Source of the DNA: Propionibacteriaceae bacterium
GTDB lineage: Bacteria > Actinomycetota > Actinomycetes > Propionibacteriales > Propionibacteriaceae
Assembly: GCA_031285845.1 (NCBI GenBank)
Contig: JAITVK010000033.1
Span: 1 to 64,000, forward strand
Length of the DNA stretch: 64,000 nt
Reading direction: 5' to 3'
The number at the start of each line of letters is the position of its first letter. Within the stretch, counting starts at the first letter, position 1. The notes beneath the pieces are model-generated. The model made no database searches, had not been told where the DNA came from, and worked only from the letters and a program-made list of their open reading frames with translations. A program made the position numbers and the translations under genes. Positions 17,729-28,190 of the stretch are shown piece by piece.

Positions 17729-17905
17729 ATGCGCGACTTTCAGAGCCACGATGATAAGGATGACAAGGTGGTCGTCCATCAGATCGCAAATGCCTCGTCA
17801 ATGGCCGACACAATAGGGATCCGGCAAACGAACGGCGATGGGTTGCGACATGTTTACAAACCCAACAGCGGCGACAGGCGATGGAACCTCGTGCTGCCCA
17901 CATAG
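17729..17905 (+). CDS. Small hypothetical ORF, possibly a gene remnant
   Basis: ATG to TAG encodes 58 residues that end in ...LRHVYKPNSGDRRWNLVLPT. The composition is protein-like rather than the Arg/Pro-rich look of antisense shadows, but third-position GC is well below that of neighbouring genes and there is no Shine-Dalgarno sequence. I do not recognise a family. It could be the tail of a decayed or transferred gene, or chance. The AT-rich palindrome lies just upstream. Confidence 0.25.
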   Translation: MRDFQSHDDKDDKVVVHQIANASSMADTIGIRQTNGDGLRHVYKPNSGDRRWNLVLPT

Positions 17906-17933
17906 GCGTCACAGGTCACTCCCGACGACACAG

Positions 17934-19055
17934 TCACTGCCCGTCGACGTAGACCCTCGGAACCCGAGCGGCGATCCCGCAGAGCATGGCATAACTGATG
18001 GTGCCCACGCGCGTGGCCAAAGCCTCGGCGTCAATGTCCTGGCGACCATCGTGACCCATCAGGGTGACCTTCTCGCCTGCGCGAATCGTTGATGTCGGCC
18101 CCAGATCGACCATCGACTGATCCATGCAGATCAGACCGATTTGTGGATAACTGTGACCCGCGACCACCACATTGACACAGTTGCTGAGGCGGCGATCGTA
18201 CCCATCGCCATATCCGACCGGGAAGGTTCCCACCCGGGTGTCACGATCCGCTTGCCATGTGCGACCGTAGCCGACCGTGCTTCCGGCGTGCACAGTTTTG
18301 ACGTACGTCAGGTGCGTGATCAGACTCATCACCGGTGTCACAGGCACAGAGCGCGGACTGGTCGGGTCCGGGTAATAGCCGTACGACAAAATGCCGGGAC
18401 GGACCATGTCGAACCAGGATTCCGGATACGACAACACAGCCCCTGAATTGGCGGCATGGATCAGCGGACGTCGCCCGATCCGTTGGGTGGCGGAGTCGAC
18501 GCAGTCCCGGAACCGCCCGAGCTGTCCCCTGGTGAATCCGTCATGTTTTGGCTTGTCAGACACAGCGAAGTGGGTGAACACTCCCTCCAGGTCGAGGTGA
18601 GGGTTGGCCTCGATCAATTCGGCCATGCCTGGCGCTTGACTAGGTTCGACTCCCAGACGGCCCATGCCGGTGTCCACTTTGAGGTGCAGCCGCGCGATGC
18701 CTCCGCGGGCTTTGGCCACCCTCGCCGCCTCTGCCACGCCCGCCCGATCGGTCACCGTGAGACGAAGCCCATGGTCGATCGCCACACCGACTTCGTCCGG
18801 CAGTGTGCTCGACAGTTTCAGAATCGGCTTGGTGACTCCAGCCTTGGCCAGTGCGACCCCCTCCCCCACGGTGGCCACGCCGAACCAGTCGGCCCATCCG
18901 CCCCGGTCCGCAGCCTGGGCCACCCGGACCGCTCCATGCCCGTAGGCGTTAGCTTTGACTGGCAACAGCACTGCCGCATCCGTACGTAGACGGATGGCGT
19001 CCAGGTTGGACTTCAACGCGCCCAAGTCAACTTGTGCGAAGGTGATCGGTGTCAT
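17934..19055 (-). CDS. alr: Alanine racemase
   Basis: This 373-residue PLP enzyme interconverts L- and D-alanine for peptidoglycan. The PLP lysine lies in PVKANAYGHG near residue 35. The catalytic tyrosine is in TVGYGRTW and the C-terminal half has FPVGYGDGYDRRLSN and LICMDQSMVDLG. The ATG at 19055 follows AAAGGAC. It is the last gene of a same-strand set ald-cycA-alr concerned with alanine. A large hairpin separates it from cycA, which could set its expression apart. Confidence 0.95.
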   Translation of the reverse strand: MTPITFAQVDLGALKSNLDAIRLRTDAAVLLPVKANAYGHGAVRVAQAADRGGWADWFGVATVGEGVALAKAGVTKPILKLSSTLPDEVGVAIDHGLRLTVTDRAGVAEAARVAKARGGIARLHLKVDTGMGRLGVEPSQAPGMAELIEANPHLDLEGVFTHFAVSDKPKHDGFTRGQLGRFRDCVDSATQRIGRRPLIHAANSGAVLSYPESWFDMVRPGILSYGYYPDPTSPRSVPVTPVMSLITHLTYVKTVHAGSTVGYGRTWQADRDTRVGTFPVGYGDGYDRRLSNCVNVVVAGHSYPQIGLICMDQSMVDLGPTSTIRAGEKVTLMGHDGRQDIDAEALATRVGTISYAMLCGIAARVPRVYVDGQ

Positions 19056-19098
19056 GTCCTTTGTCCTTTCTGCTCAGTGATCACCGGGGGAATCGAAG

Positions 19099-19168
19099 AC
19101 TGCGGGGACGGTCCGGCCGCTGGAAAACCAGAAAACCAGCAGTGGGTTCCCAGACCGTCCCCCGCAGT
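19099..19168 (-). terminator. Large hairpin between cycA and alr
   Basis: Left arm ACTGCGGGGACGGTC (19099-19113) pairs with GACCGTCCCCCGCAGT (19153-19168) with a single bulged C. Inside it, GCTGG (19119-19123) pairs with CCAGC (19136-19140). There is no T tract in either direction. It may be an attenuator, a Rho-independent-like stop or an mRNA stability element. Confidence 0.4.
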
Positions 19169-19196
19169 TGTTCACTCCCCTCTGGCGACCCAGGGG

Positions 19197-20765
19197 TCAC
19201 ACCTGCGTGTGACGTTTCTCGTACCTGACGTGCAGTGCGTACGCCACGCCGAGAACCGCGAACCAGATCAGTGTGGTGATCGCGCCGATGAAAGTCGTTC
19301 GGTCAAGGCACAGAATCACGAGCATGATGACGAAGAACACCATCACGATCCAGCTCATCGGCACCCCCCACGGCATCTTGAATTTCGAGACCTCGTGCAG
19401 CTTCGGCACCGTGCGCCGGTAACGCAGATACGCCACCAACACCAGGGTCCACACGAAGATGAACAGCACGTTGGCCGCCGAGGTGGCATACGTGAAAGCG
19501 TCCATGATCGAATCTGAGGCGTAGAGCAAGGCGATGCCGGGCAGGACGCACAGGCAAGAGAAGATCAGCGCGTTGGCCGGAACCGACGATTTAGACAACC
19601 GCCCGAACAGTCTCGGGGCCAGTTTGGTTCCAGCCAGACCGAACAGCATCCGCGATGTCGAGTAGATGCCCGAGTTCATCGAGGACGCCGCCGACGTCAA
19701 AACGACGAAGTTGATCACCGAAGCGGCGATGCCCAGACCGGTCAGCGCGAACATGTTGACGAATGGACTGTAATCGGGATCGACCGCCAGATACGGGGTG
19801 ACCGACAAGATCGCCGACAGCGCGAAGACGTAGAACAACACGACCCGAACGGGAATCGCCCGAATGGCCTTCGGCAACGCCGTCTCAGGATTCTTGGCCT
19901 CAGCGGCGGCCGTGCCGACCAACTCGATGCCGACGAAGGCGAAGAACGCGATCTGGAAGCCACCGAGGAAGCCACCGAACCCGTTGGGTGAGAATCCTCC
20001 ACCGTTGAGGTTGAGGATGTTCATCAAGGAAGCTTTCGCGCCGTCAGGGTACGCTGAACCCAGCGTGTCCCGCACACCCTGAAGCTCGTTGACGATCGCC
20101 TGATTGGCGGCGACATCCTGACCAGCCGCCACCGCCTGTCTAGCCGCGTCGAGCATCCCCTGACGATGCGCGCCGAACAACGACTCCAAGTCGGAGTGGA
20201 ATCCGATGACGATCATTCCGACCGCCACCAGGATCAAGGCGATGATCGCGATGACTTTGATCAGCGCGAACCAGAACTCGATCTCACCGAACAGACGCAC
20301 GGCCACAACGTTGAGAGCGAACAGCAAGACCATCAACGCCAATGCTGGAACGAACTTCGGACAATCCGGGAACCACCACAACACGTAGTTGGTCACCGCG
20401 GTCATGTCAGCCAAACCGATCACGATCCAGCACAGCCAGTAGGTCCACCCGGAGAAGAATCCGGCCCACGAGCCCAAATGGGTTTCGATGATGTCACGGA
20501 ACGACTTGAATTCCAGATTGGACAAGAGCATCTCGCCGATCGCCCTCATCACGAAATACAGGAAGAATCCGATGATCACGTAGACCAGCAGAATCGATGG
20601 ACCGGCCAAATGGATCGTCTTGCCCGATCCGTTGAACAACCCGGTCCCGATCGCTCCCCCGATCGCGATCATCTGCAGATGCCGATTGCCCAGGCTCCTT
20701 TTGAGATGTGGACTGGCCGCAGCCGCGCCCTGACTGCCCGAAGACTCGGGCTTGACGGTGCTCAT
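19197..20765 (-). CDS. cycA: Amino-acid permease, APC family, probable D-Ala/Ala/Gly/D-Ser importer
   Basis: This 522-residue protein is related to CycA/AroP permeases. The N-terminus LKRSLGNRHLQMIAIGGAIGTGLFNGSGKTI is the family hallmark, followed by about 12 hydrophobic helices including FFAFVGIELVGTAAAEAKNPE. The family is usually 450-480 residues; the excess is a hydrophilic insert at about residues 186-245 (HSDLESLFGAHR...GFSPNG). Its position between ald and alr points to alanine as a substrate (inference). The ATG at 20765 follows AAAGGAG. A short CCCCT/AGGGG hairpin follows the stop. Confidence 0.85.
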   Translation of the reverse strand: MSTVKPESSGSQGAAAASPHLKRSLGNRHLQMIAIGGAIGTGLFNGSGKTIHLAGPSILLVYVIIGFFLYFVMRAIGEMLLSNLEFKSFRDIIETHLGSWAGFFSGWTYWLCWIVIGLADMTAVTNYVLWWFPDCPKFVPALALMVLLFALNVVAVRLFGEIEFWFALIKVIAIIALILVAVGMIVIGFHSDLESLFGAHRQGMLDAARQAVAAGQDVAANQAIVNELQGVRDTLGSAYPDGAKASLMNILNLNGGGFSPNGFGGFLGGFQIAFFAFVGIELVGTAAAEAKNPETALPKAIRAIPVRVVLFYVFALSAILSVTPYLAVDPDYSPFVNMFALTGLGIAASVINFVVLTSAASSMNSGIYSTSRMLFGLAGTKLAPRLFGRLSKSSVPANALIFSCLCVLPGIALLYASDSIMDAFTYATSAANVLFIFVWTLVLVAYLRYRRTVPKLHEVSKFKMPWGVPMSWIVMVFFVIMLVILCLDRTTFIGAITTLIWFAVLGVAYALHVRYEKRHTQV

Positions 20766-20899
20766 GACGTACTCCTTTGTTGGTGTGTCCGGCGACGGCG
20801 ACGTCGCTCATCGGTCCGACTCGATCCGACGCAGGGGTACGGCAGGCGCTCCACTGCCCCGCCGACCGTACCCCGAGTCACCGTCTTCGCGGTGTCGGC

Positions 20900-22012
20900 C
20901 TAGGTCAGAGCGTCCTGAACCGAGATCGACGGGTAACCCCAGGCCTGGGCGACAGGCTCGGTGGTCAGGCGACCCTGGTAGGTCGACAACCCCCGACCCA
21001 GAGCCTTGTTGTCACGACAAGCCTGCTTCCAGCCTTTGTCCGCAATCTGGGTCGCGTACGCCAAGGTGGCGTTGGTCAGCGCGTAAGTGGAGGTGTGAGG
21101 CACCGCGCCAGGCATGTTCGCCACCGCGTAGAGCATGGCCGGTCCGACCGGATACACCGGGTCGGCGTGCGTGGTCGGATGGGTGTCTTCGAAACATCCG
21201 CCTTGATCCACCGCGATGTCGATCCACACCGAACCCGGCTTGGCTGACATCATCATGTCGCGAGTGACCAGCTTCGGGGTGCGCCCGCCAGGGATGAGCA
21301 CCGAACCGACGACGATGTCAGCGTCGGCGACCGCTTCGCGAACACTGTAGGCGGTGGAATACAACGTCTTCACCCGGCCGCCGAATTCGGCGTCCAGCTG
21401 GGCCAGACGATGCAGATTCACATCGATGATGGTCACATCCGAGCGCATGCCCATGGCCATCTGCGCCGCGTTGCTGCCGGCCACGCCAGCTCCGATCACG
21501 ACGACCTTCGAGGCCGGCAGACCGACCACACCAGAGATCAACTTGCCCGACCCACCGAAATGGCGGAAAGAGTAAACCGCGCCGGCCAACGCCGACATGC
21601 GGCCAGCCACCTCGGACATCGGCGACAGCAACGGTAGCGAGCCGTCGTCCAGCTGGACGACTTCGTAGCCGATGGCGGTCGTCTTCGCTTTGAGCAGCGC
21701 ATCGGTCTGGAGTTTGTCAGCCGCGAGATGCAGATAGGTGAACAGGATCTGGTCCGAGCGCAGGTAGTGATACTCCGGCGCGATCGGTTCCTTGACTTTG
21801 ATGATCATCTCAGCCTCATCCCAGACCTGATCAGCCTGCGCCAGATTCGCCCCAGCGGAGCGATAGGCCTCATCACTGATGCCTGATTCCGACCCAGCCC
21901 CGACCTCGACCGTGACCGAATGTCCATGCTGAGCCAGATGATGAACTCCGGCGGGGGTGATGGCCACTCGGCCTTCTTGACTCTTGATTTCCTTGGGGAC
22001 TCCGATCCTCAT
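20900..22012 (-). CDS. ald: Alanine dehydrogenase
   Basis: This 370-residue NAD-dependent enzyme converts L-alanine to pyruvate and ammonia, or the reverse. The N-terminus MRIGVPKEIKSQEGRVAITP, the substrate segment KVKEPIAPEY, the active-site region TYLHLAAD, the Rossmann motif VVVIGAGVAGSNAA and the C-terminal AVANMPGAVPHTSTYAL fit the family. The start has AGGAGG at ideal spacing. It is the first gene of the ald-cycA-alr set; the 134-base gap to cycA shows no obvious terminator. The set can import alanine, deaminate it for carbon and nitrogen, or racemise it. Confidence 0.95.
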   Translation of the reverse strand: MRIGVPKEIKSQEGRVAITPAGVHHLAQHGHSVTVEVGAGSESGISDEAYRSAGANLAQADQVWDEAEMIIKVKEPIAPEYHYLRSDQILFTYLHLAADKLQTDALLKAKTTAIGYEVVQLDDGSLPLLSPMSEVAGRMSALAGAVYSFRHFGGSGKLISGVVGLPASKVVVIGAGVAGSNAAQMAMGMRSDVTIIDVNLHRLAQLDAEFGGRVKTLYSTAYSVREAVADADIVVGSVLIPGGRTPKLVTRDMMMSAKPGSVWIDIAVDQGGCFEDTHPTTHADPVYPVGPAMLYAVANMPGAVPHTSTYALTNATLAYATQIADKGWKQACRDNKALGRGLSTYQGRLTTEPVAQAWGYPSISVQDALT

Positions 22013-22499
22013 TGCTCCTCCTCATGATGTTGGCGCGTTTCGTGCGGAACACGTCGACGGCGGTCACCGGAGCTTCCTGCTCTTCAGTCCGGTACGACGC
22101 CGTAATGGACTATCACTGTGACGCTAGCACCGTGTCGACCTGACGGCAATGCTCCACCTGCGTCATAACCATGTTCGTTGCTGCAAATCGATGTGAAAAA
22201 ATAACACCACAATGATGATGAGACACATCGTCACAGGTCGACTTTGTCGAACCTGGGAGCGCCGACACTTGGGCCACCCGGCCCGGTGGTGGCCAACCCC
22301 ACGGCGCGCGAAGTCGCCTGACATCGCGCTGATCAGCAGTGACAGTCAGATTCTTGGGGTTCTCTTTGGATCGTCTGTCATGTGAGACGCCGACGTTTTG
22401 TCCGGTCTACGGCAGTCCGACACCGGGTTGGTGAGGGCGACTACAATGTTGACGGCGCTAGGGGCGCCTTTCACATGTCATCGATGAGAGAGGTAGGTC
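22013..22499. promoter_or_regulatory. Divergent control region between ald and pfp
   Basis: No gene is supported in these 487 bases. For ald, TTGCCG-N17-TAGCGT on the minus strand is a possible promoter. For pfp, TACAAT (22442-22447) is a strong -10 box. An AT-rich tract near 22196-22220 is flanked by the 7-bp inverted repeat CGATGTG (22189-22195) / CACATCG (22224-22230), 28 bases apart. Confidence 0.4.
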
Positions 22500-23717
22500 A
22501 TGACCACAAAGGTCGCAATTCTGACGGCTGGGGGCTTCGCTCCGTGTCTGTCGTCAGCAGTGGGGGGTTTGATTCAGAAATACACCGCTGTGTCGCCGAG
22601 CGCTCAGATCATCGCCTATCGGCATGGTTATCAGGGGCTGCTGAGCGGAGACTTTCTCGAAGTGACCGACGAGGTGCGCGCCAAAGCCCATCTACTGCAC
22701 CGCTACGGGGGTTCCCCGATCGGCAACTCTCGGGTGAAGCTGACCAACGCCAAGGACTTGGTCGCGCGTGGTCTGGTCGAACCGGGCCAGAACCCGCTTC
22801 AGCAGGCCGCCGAACGTCTGAAAGCCGACGGTGTCGACATTCTGCACACCATCGGTGGCGACGACACCAACACCACTGCCGCTGATCTGGCGGCGTACCT
22901 GGCTGAGAATGGCTACGACCTGACTGTGGTCGGTCTACCCAAGACGATCGACAACGACATCTTCCCGATTCGTCAATCACTCGGCGCTGACACCGCGGCT
23001 GAGTCGGCCGCCAACTTCGCGCGCAACGTCTTGGCCGAACACAACTCGGCCACCCGCCAGCTCATCATCCACGAAGTCATGGGTCGTCACTGCGGCTGGC
23101 TGACTGCCGCGACCGCCCAAAAGTACCGCGCCTGGGTCAAGCAGGCCGAGTGGTTGCCCGAAATCGGATTGTCACAGCAGGCCTGGGACATTCATGCGAT
23201 CTTCGTGCCTGAGACTGAGATCGACATCGACGCCGAGGCGCAGCGTCTGAAGGCCGTCATGAACTCGGTCGGCAACGTCAACATCTTCCTGTCCGAGGGC
23301 GCCGGGGTCGAGACCATCGTGCGCGAGATGGAAGAGCATGGCAAGGATGTTCCCCGTGATGCCTTCGGCCACGTCCAACTCGACAAGATCAACCCCGGAG
23401 CCTGGTTCGCACGTCAGTTCTCGTCGATGATCGGCGCGGAGAAGGTCATGGTTCAAAAGTCCGGCTACTTCTCGCGGTCGGCGGCCGCCAACGAGTACGA
23501 CCTGGCGCTGATCAAGTCGATGACCGACATGGCGGTCGACTGCGCCCTCAACGGGGTCAGCGGCGTCATCGGTCAAGACGAGGACGACAACGACACGTTG
23601 AAGGCGATCAGCTTCGACCGGATCGCCGGTGGCAAGCCTTTCGACGTCACGCAGGCCTGGTTCCATGACATGTTGGACGAGATCGGCCAGCCAGTCAGCC
23701 TCGACATCGACGACTAA
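22500..23717 (+). CDS. pfp: Pyrophosphate-dependent 6-phosphofructokinase
   Basis: This 405-residue enzyme closely follows the Propionibacterium PPi-PFK pattern. It has LTAGGFAPCLSSA at the N-terminus, GSPIGNSRVKLTN, the donor site TIGGDDTNTTAADLAAYL and GLPKTIDNDI. Aspartate and lysine at the 104/124-equivalent positions are the PPi signature. The substrate loop HEVMGRHCGWL and the C-terminal LDKINPGAWFA and KSGYFSRSAAAN are also typical. The enzyme is reversible, so it can serve glycolysis and gluconeogenesis and saves ATP. The start has GAGAGGTAGGTC upstream. The gene is monocistronic, ending in a strong shared terminator before atpC. Confidence 0.95.
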   Translation: MTTKVAILTAGGFAPCLSSAVGGLIQKYTAVSPSAQIIAYRHGYQGLLSGDFLEVTDEVRAKAHLLHRYGGSPIGNSRVKLTNAKDLVARGLVEPGQNPLQQAAERLKADGVDILHTIGGDDTNTTAADLAAYLAENGYDLTVVGLPKTIDNDIFPIRQSLGADTAAESAANFARNVLAEHNSATRQLIIHEVMGRHCGWLTAATAQKYRAWVKQAEWLPEIGLSQQAWDIHAIFVPETEIDIDAEAQRLKAVMNSVGNVNIFLSEGAGVETIVREMEEHGKDVPRDAFGHVQLDKINPGAWFARQFSSMIGAEKVMVQKSGYFSRSAAANEYDLALIKSMTDMAVDCALNGVSGVIGQDEDDNDTLKAISFDRIAGGKPFDVTQAWFHDMLDEIGQPVSLDIDD

Positions 23718-23753
23718 CAGGCGTGGGCGACAGGCGACCAGAAAAGTCACCAG

Positions 23754-23798
23754 CGCGGCGACTGAGCGGGCATCCCCCGCTTGGTCGCCGCGTTTGTC
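23754..23798. terminator. Bidirectional terminator between pfp and atpC
   Basis: CGCGGCGAC (23754-23762) pairs with GTCGCCGCG (23784-23792) and an inner GCGGG (23766-23770) pairs with CCCGC (23776-23780) around a 5-base loop. On the plus strand TTTGTCTT follows. The atpC stop is at 23799, so the same stem ends both convergent units. Confidence 0.75.
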
Positions 23799-24193
23799 TT
23801 AGCGCTCGACCGCTTTGACTTGGGCTTGGGCACTCAGATACGCCATTGTCGTGGCTTCGGAATTGTCACCGGCCTCACGTTTCGCCGCCAGTTCGCGCAG
23901 CTGACGCCGGGCAGCCTCGACATCGATGTCGCCGGCCAGCTGAGCGTACGGCGAGATGATGGCCGTACGCGTCAAGGTCACTGAGACGAACCCGCCGTCG
24001 ACGGCCACCAGGTGACGAGTGCCATCGCTAGCGGTCACCTCGGCGATCCCGGGAGCCAAGGTGGCGATCAACGGGATGTGATGGGCCAGAATCCCGATCA
24101 TCCCTTCCGTCGTCATGGCCGTCAGTTGAGTAGCCTCGCCTTCCCACACCCGCCGGTCAGCCGAGACGATCTCGACCCAGAAGGTGTCAGTCA

Positions 24194-24194
<1 letters not shown>
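23799..24194 (-). CDS. atpC: ATP synthase F1 subunit epsilon
   Basis: This 131-residue subunit links the F1 central stalk to the c-ring and can inhibit ATP hydrolysis. The N-terminal beta-sandwich (FWVEIVSADRRVWEGEATQLTAMTTEGMIGILAHHIPLIATLAPG) is standard, followed by a helical tail from about residue 88. Its ATG shares one base with the atpD stop. It is the last gene of atpBEFHAGDC, immediately before the bidirectional terminator. Confidence 0.95.
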
Positions 24195-25633
<1,439 letters not shown>

Positions 25634-26527
25634 TCACTCCTCATTCCCGGTGAGCGCTGAAGCGCCCCCCACAATCTCGGTGATCTCTTGGGTGATCTGC
25701 GCCTGACGAGCTTGGTTGATCTGCCTGGTCAGGTTCTCGATCAGTTGTTGGGCGTTGTCCGTGGCGGACTTCATGGCCTTCTGTTTGCTGGCCAGCTCAC
25801 TGGCGGCCGCCTGCATGAAATAGAAATGGATCCGGTTGCGCACGTACAACGGCAACAGGGCGTCCAGCACTGTGGCGGCGTCCGGTTCGAAGGTGTAGAG
25901 CGGCATCGGTTCATGGGACTGGTCGCCGCGCACGACATGCAGCGGCAACACCCGACGTACTCTCGGCTCTTGGATCAGCATCGACTCGAACCTGGTGTAC
26001 ACCACCTGGATCTCAGAGACTGCCTGATCGGGATCCTCGGTCAGGAATCGGGAGATGAGCTCATCGGCCACCTGATCGGAGTCGGCGTAGCTCGGTTTGT
26101 CGGAGAAGCCCGACCAGGTCTTGACCACTGGGCGGTTGCGGAACTGGTAATAGGAGATGCCCTTACGACCGGCCAGATAGGTGACGACCTCGCGGCCCTC
26201 GTCACGCAGCGTCTGAGTTAACCGTTCGGCCATCTTGATGACATTGGTGGAGTACGCCCCAGCCAGTCCTCGATCCGAGGTGATGACCAGAATCGCTGAC
26301 CGTTTCGGCGACGTGCGTTCGGTGGTCAGCGGATGGGTCACATCCGAATACGAAGCCACCGCGGCGACCGCCCGATTCAGCTCGCGCGTGTAGGGCAGGG
26401 CCGACAACGCCGCCGACTGGGCTTTCGTGATGCGCGAGGCCGCGATCAACTCCATGGCGCGAGTGATCTTCTGCGTCGCCTGGACCGACCGGTTTCGCTC
26501 TCGAAGCTCTCTCAGATTGGCGGGCAT
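25634..26527 (-). CDS. atpG: ATP synthase F1 subunit gamma
   Basis: This 297-residue rotor shaft has the conserved N-terminal helix MPANLRELRERNRSVQATQKITRAMELIAASRI and the C-terminal helix MKSATDNAQQLIENLTRQINQARQAQITQEITEIVGGA. The start is one base after the atpA stop, so translation is likely coupled. Confidence 0.97.
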   Translation of the reverse strand: MPANLRELRERNRSVQATQKITRAMELIAASRITKAQSAALSALPYTRELNRAVAAVASYSDVTHPLTTERTSPKRSAILVITSDRGLAGAYSTNVIKMAERLTQTLRDEGREVVTYLAGRKGISYYQFRNRPVVKTWSGFSDKPSYADSDQVADELISRFLTEDPDQAVSEIQVVYTRFESMLIQEPRVRRVLPLHVVRGDQSHEPMPLYTFEPDAATVLDALLPLYVRNRIHFYFMQAAASELASKQKAMKSATDNAQQLIENLTRQINQARQAQITQEITEIVGGASALTGNEE

Positions 26528-26528
26528 C

Positions 26529-28172
26529 TCAGCTCTTGCTCCCGGCCATGATCTTCTCTTGGTCGATGTCGTGGGTTCGCGAGATCGGCTCGGCCTGATT
26601 GTCGTCAGTGATGAGGATAGTGCCGTTGGACGTACGGAAGGTGTGACCGAACTTGTCGATCGCAGCCTTGGCCTGATCTTGGGTCGTGGCGTCGAACAGC
26701 TTGGTCTGCGCGATGGTGGTCAACACCGTGGTCTCGCGGCGCAGGTATTCCAGCAACTCCTTCTCATAACGGGAGATGTCGGCCACCGGAACAGCGTCCA
26801 TCTGCCCGGTCAGCCCGGCCCACACGGAGATCACCTGGTCTTCGATCGGGTACGGCGAGTACTGCGGCTGCTTGAGCAGCTCCATCAGACGAGCGCCACG
26901 ATCCAACTGACGCCTGGAAGTGTCATCCAGATCCGAGGCGAACATGGCGAAGGCCTGCATGTCGCGATACTGGGCCAAGGTGATCTTCAGCGTGCCGGCG
27001 ACCTGTTTCATCGCCTTGATCTGGGCGTCGCCACCGACACGCGACACCGAGATGCCCACGTCGACGGCTGGGCGCTGATTGGCGTTGAACAGATCCGACT
27101 GCAAGAAGATCTGCCCATCAGTGATCGAGATCACGTTGGTCGGGATGTACGCCGAGACGTCGTTAGCCTTGGTCTCGATGATCGGCAACCCTGTCATCGA
27201 TCCAGCGCCCAACTCATCCGACAGCTTCGCGCAACGCTCCAACAGGCGCGAGTGGAGATAGAACACGTCGCCGGGATAAGCCTCACGCCCGGGCGGGCGA
27301 CGCAGCAGCAGCGACATGGCACGATAGGCCTCGGCCTGCTTCGTCAGGTCGTCGAACACGATCAGAACGTGCTTGCCCTCATACATCCAATGCTGGCCGA
27401 TGGCCGATCCGGCGTACGGCGCAATGTACTTGAATCCTGCCGGATCCGAGGCCGGAGAATGCACAATCGTGGTGTACTCCAGCGCGCCGGCTTTCTCCAA
27501 AGCCCCGCGCACCTCCGCCACGGTCGAGCCCTTCTGACCGATCGCGACATAGATGCACCGCACCTGGAGCTTCGGATCACCGGAGCGCCAGTTCTCGCGC
27601 TGATTGATGATCGTGTCGATGGCGATGGCGGTCTTGCCGGTCTTGCGGTCGCCGATGATGAGCTGGCGCTGGCCACGCCCGATCGGAATCATGGCATCGA
27701 TCGCCTTGATTCCGGTCTGCAACGGTTCCTTGACCGATTGGCGATCCATCACACCGGCCGCCTGCAGCTCCAAGTCACGGCGACCGACCAGGTCGCTGAT
27801 CGGTCCCAGTCCGTCGATGGGAGCGCCCATGGCATCCACGACCCGTCCCAGATAGCCGTCGCCGACCGGCACGGACAAGATTTCTCCCGTACGTCGTACG
27901 GGAGAACCTTCCTCGATGCCTTCGGACTCACCCAGGACGACCACACCGATCTCGCGTTCCTCCAAGTTGATCGCGATGCCTCGTACCCCGTTGGAGAACT
28001 CCACCAATTCGTTGGCCATCGTCGACGGCAAACCGATCACATGGGCGATGCCATCACCGGAGGTCGTGACGTAGCCCACCTCTTCGGTCGTCGCGGCAGC
28101 CGCGGTGAAACTGTGGACGTAATCGTCCAGCGCGCGGCGGATGTCCTCCGCTTTGATGGTTGTTTCAGCCAT
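26529..28172 (-). CDS. atpA: ATP synthase F1 subunit alpha
   Basis: This 547-residue non-catalytic nucleotide-binding subunit has Walker [16 protein letters not shown] (about residue 170), the arginine-finger region [11 protein letters not shown] and YREMQ-like [10 protein letters not shown] choose ATG 28172 ([13 protein letters not shown]), which has GAGGAG four bases upstream; the upstream ATG at 28184 would contain that ribosome site. A long antisense open frame over this gene is a shadow. Confidence 0.97.
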   Translation of the reverse strand: MAETTIKAEDIRRALDDYVHSFTAAAATTEEVGYVTTSGDGIAHVIGLPSTMANELVEFSNGVRGIAINLEEREIGVVVLGESEGIEEGSPVRRTGEILSVPVGDGYLGRVVDAMGAPIDGLGPISDLVGRRDLELQAAGVMDRQSVKEPLQTGIKAIDAMIPIGRGQRQLIIGDRKTGKTAIAIDTIINQRENWRSGDPKLQVRCIYVAIGQKGSTVAEVRGALEKAGALEYTTIVHSPASDPAGFKYIAPYAGSAIGQHWMYEGKHVLIVFDDLTKQAEAYRAMSLLLRRPPGREAYPGDVFYLHSRLLERCAKLSDELGAGSMTGLPIIETKANDVSAYIPTNVISITDGQIFLQSDLFNANQRPAVDVGISVSRVGGDAQIKAMKQVAGTLKITLAQYRDMQAFAMFASDLDDTSRRQLDRGARLMELLKQPQYSPYPIEDQVISVWAGLTGQMDAVPVADISRYEKELLEYLRRETTVLTTIAQTKLFDATTQDQAKAAIDKFGHTFRTSNGTILITDDNQAEPISRTHDIDQEKIMAGSKS

Positions 28173-28190
28173 TGTTCTCCTCATCCTTGT

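Noticed and set aside
17750-17775. DDKDDK-rich stretch of the small ORF resembling a cloning tag
   Set aside because: The similarity is partial and the surrounding DNA shows no vector features; coincidence is more likely.
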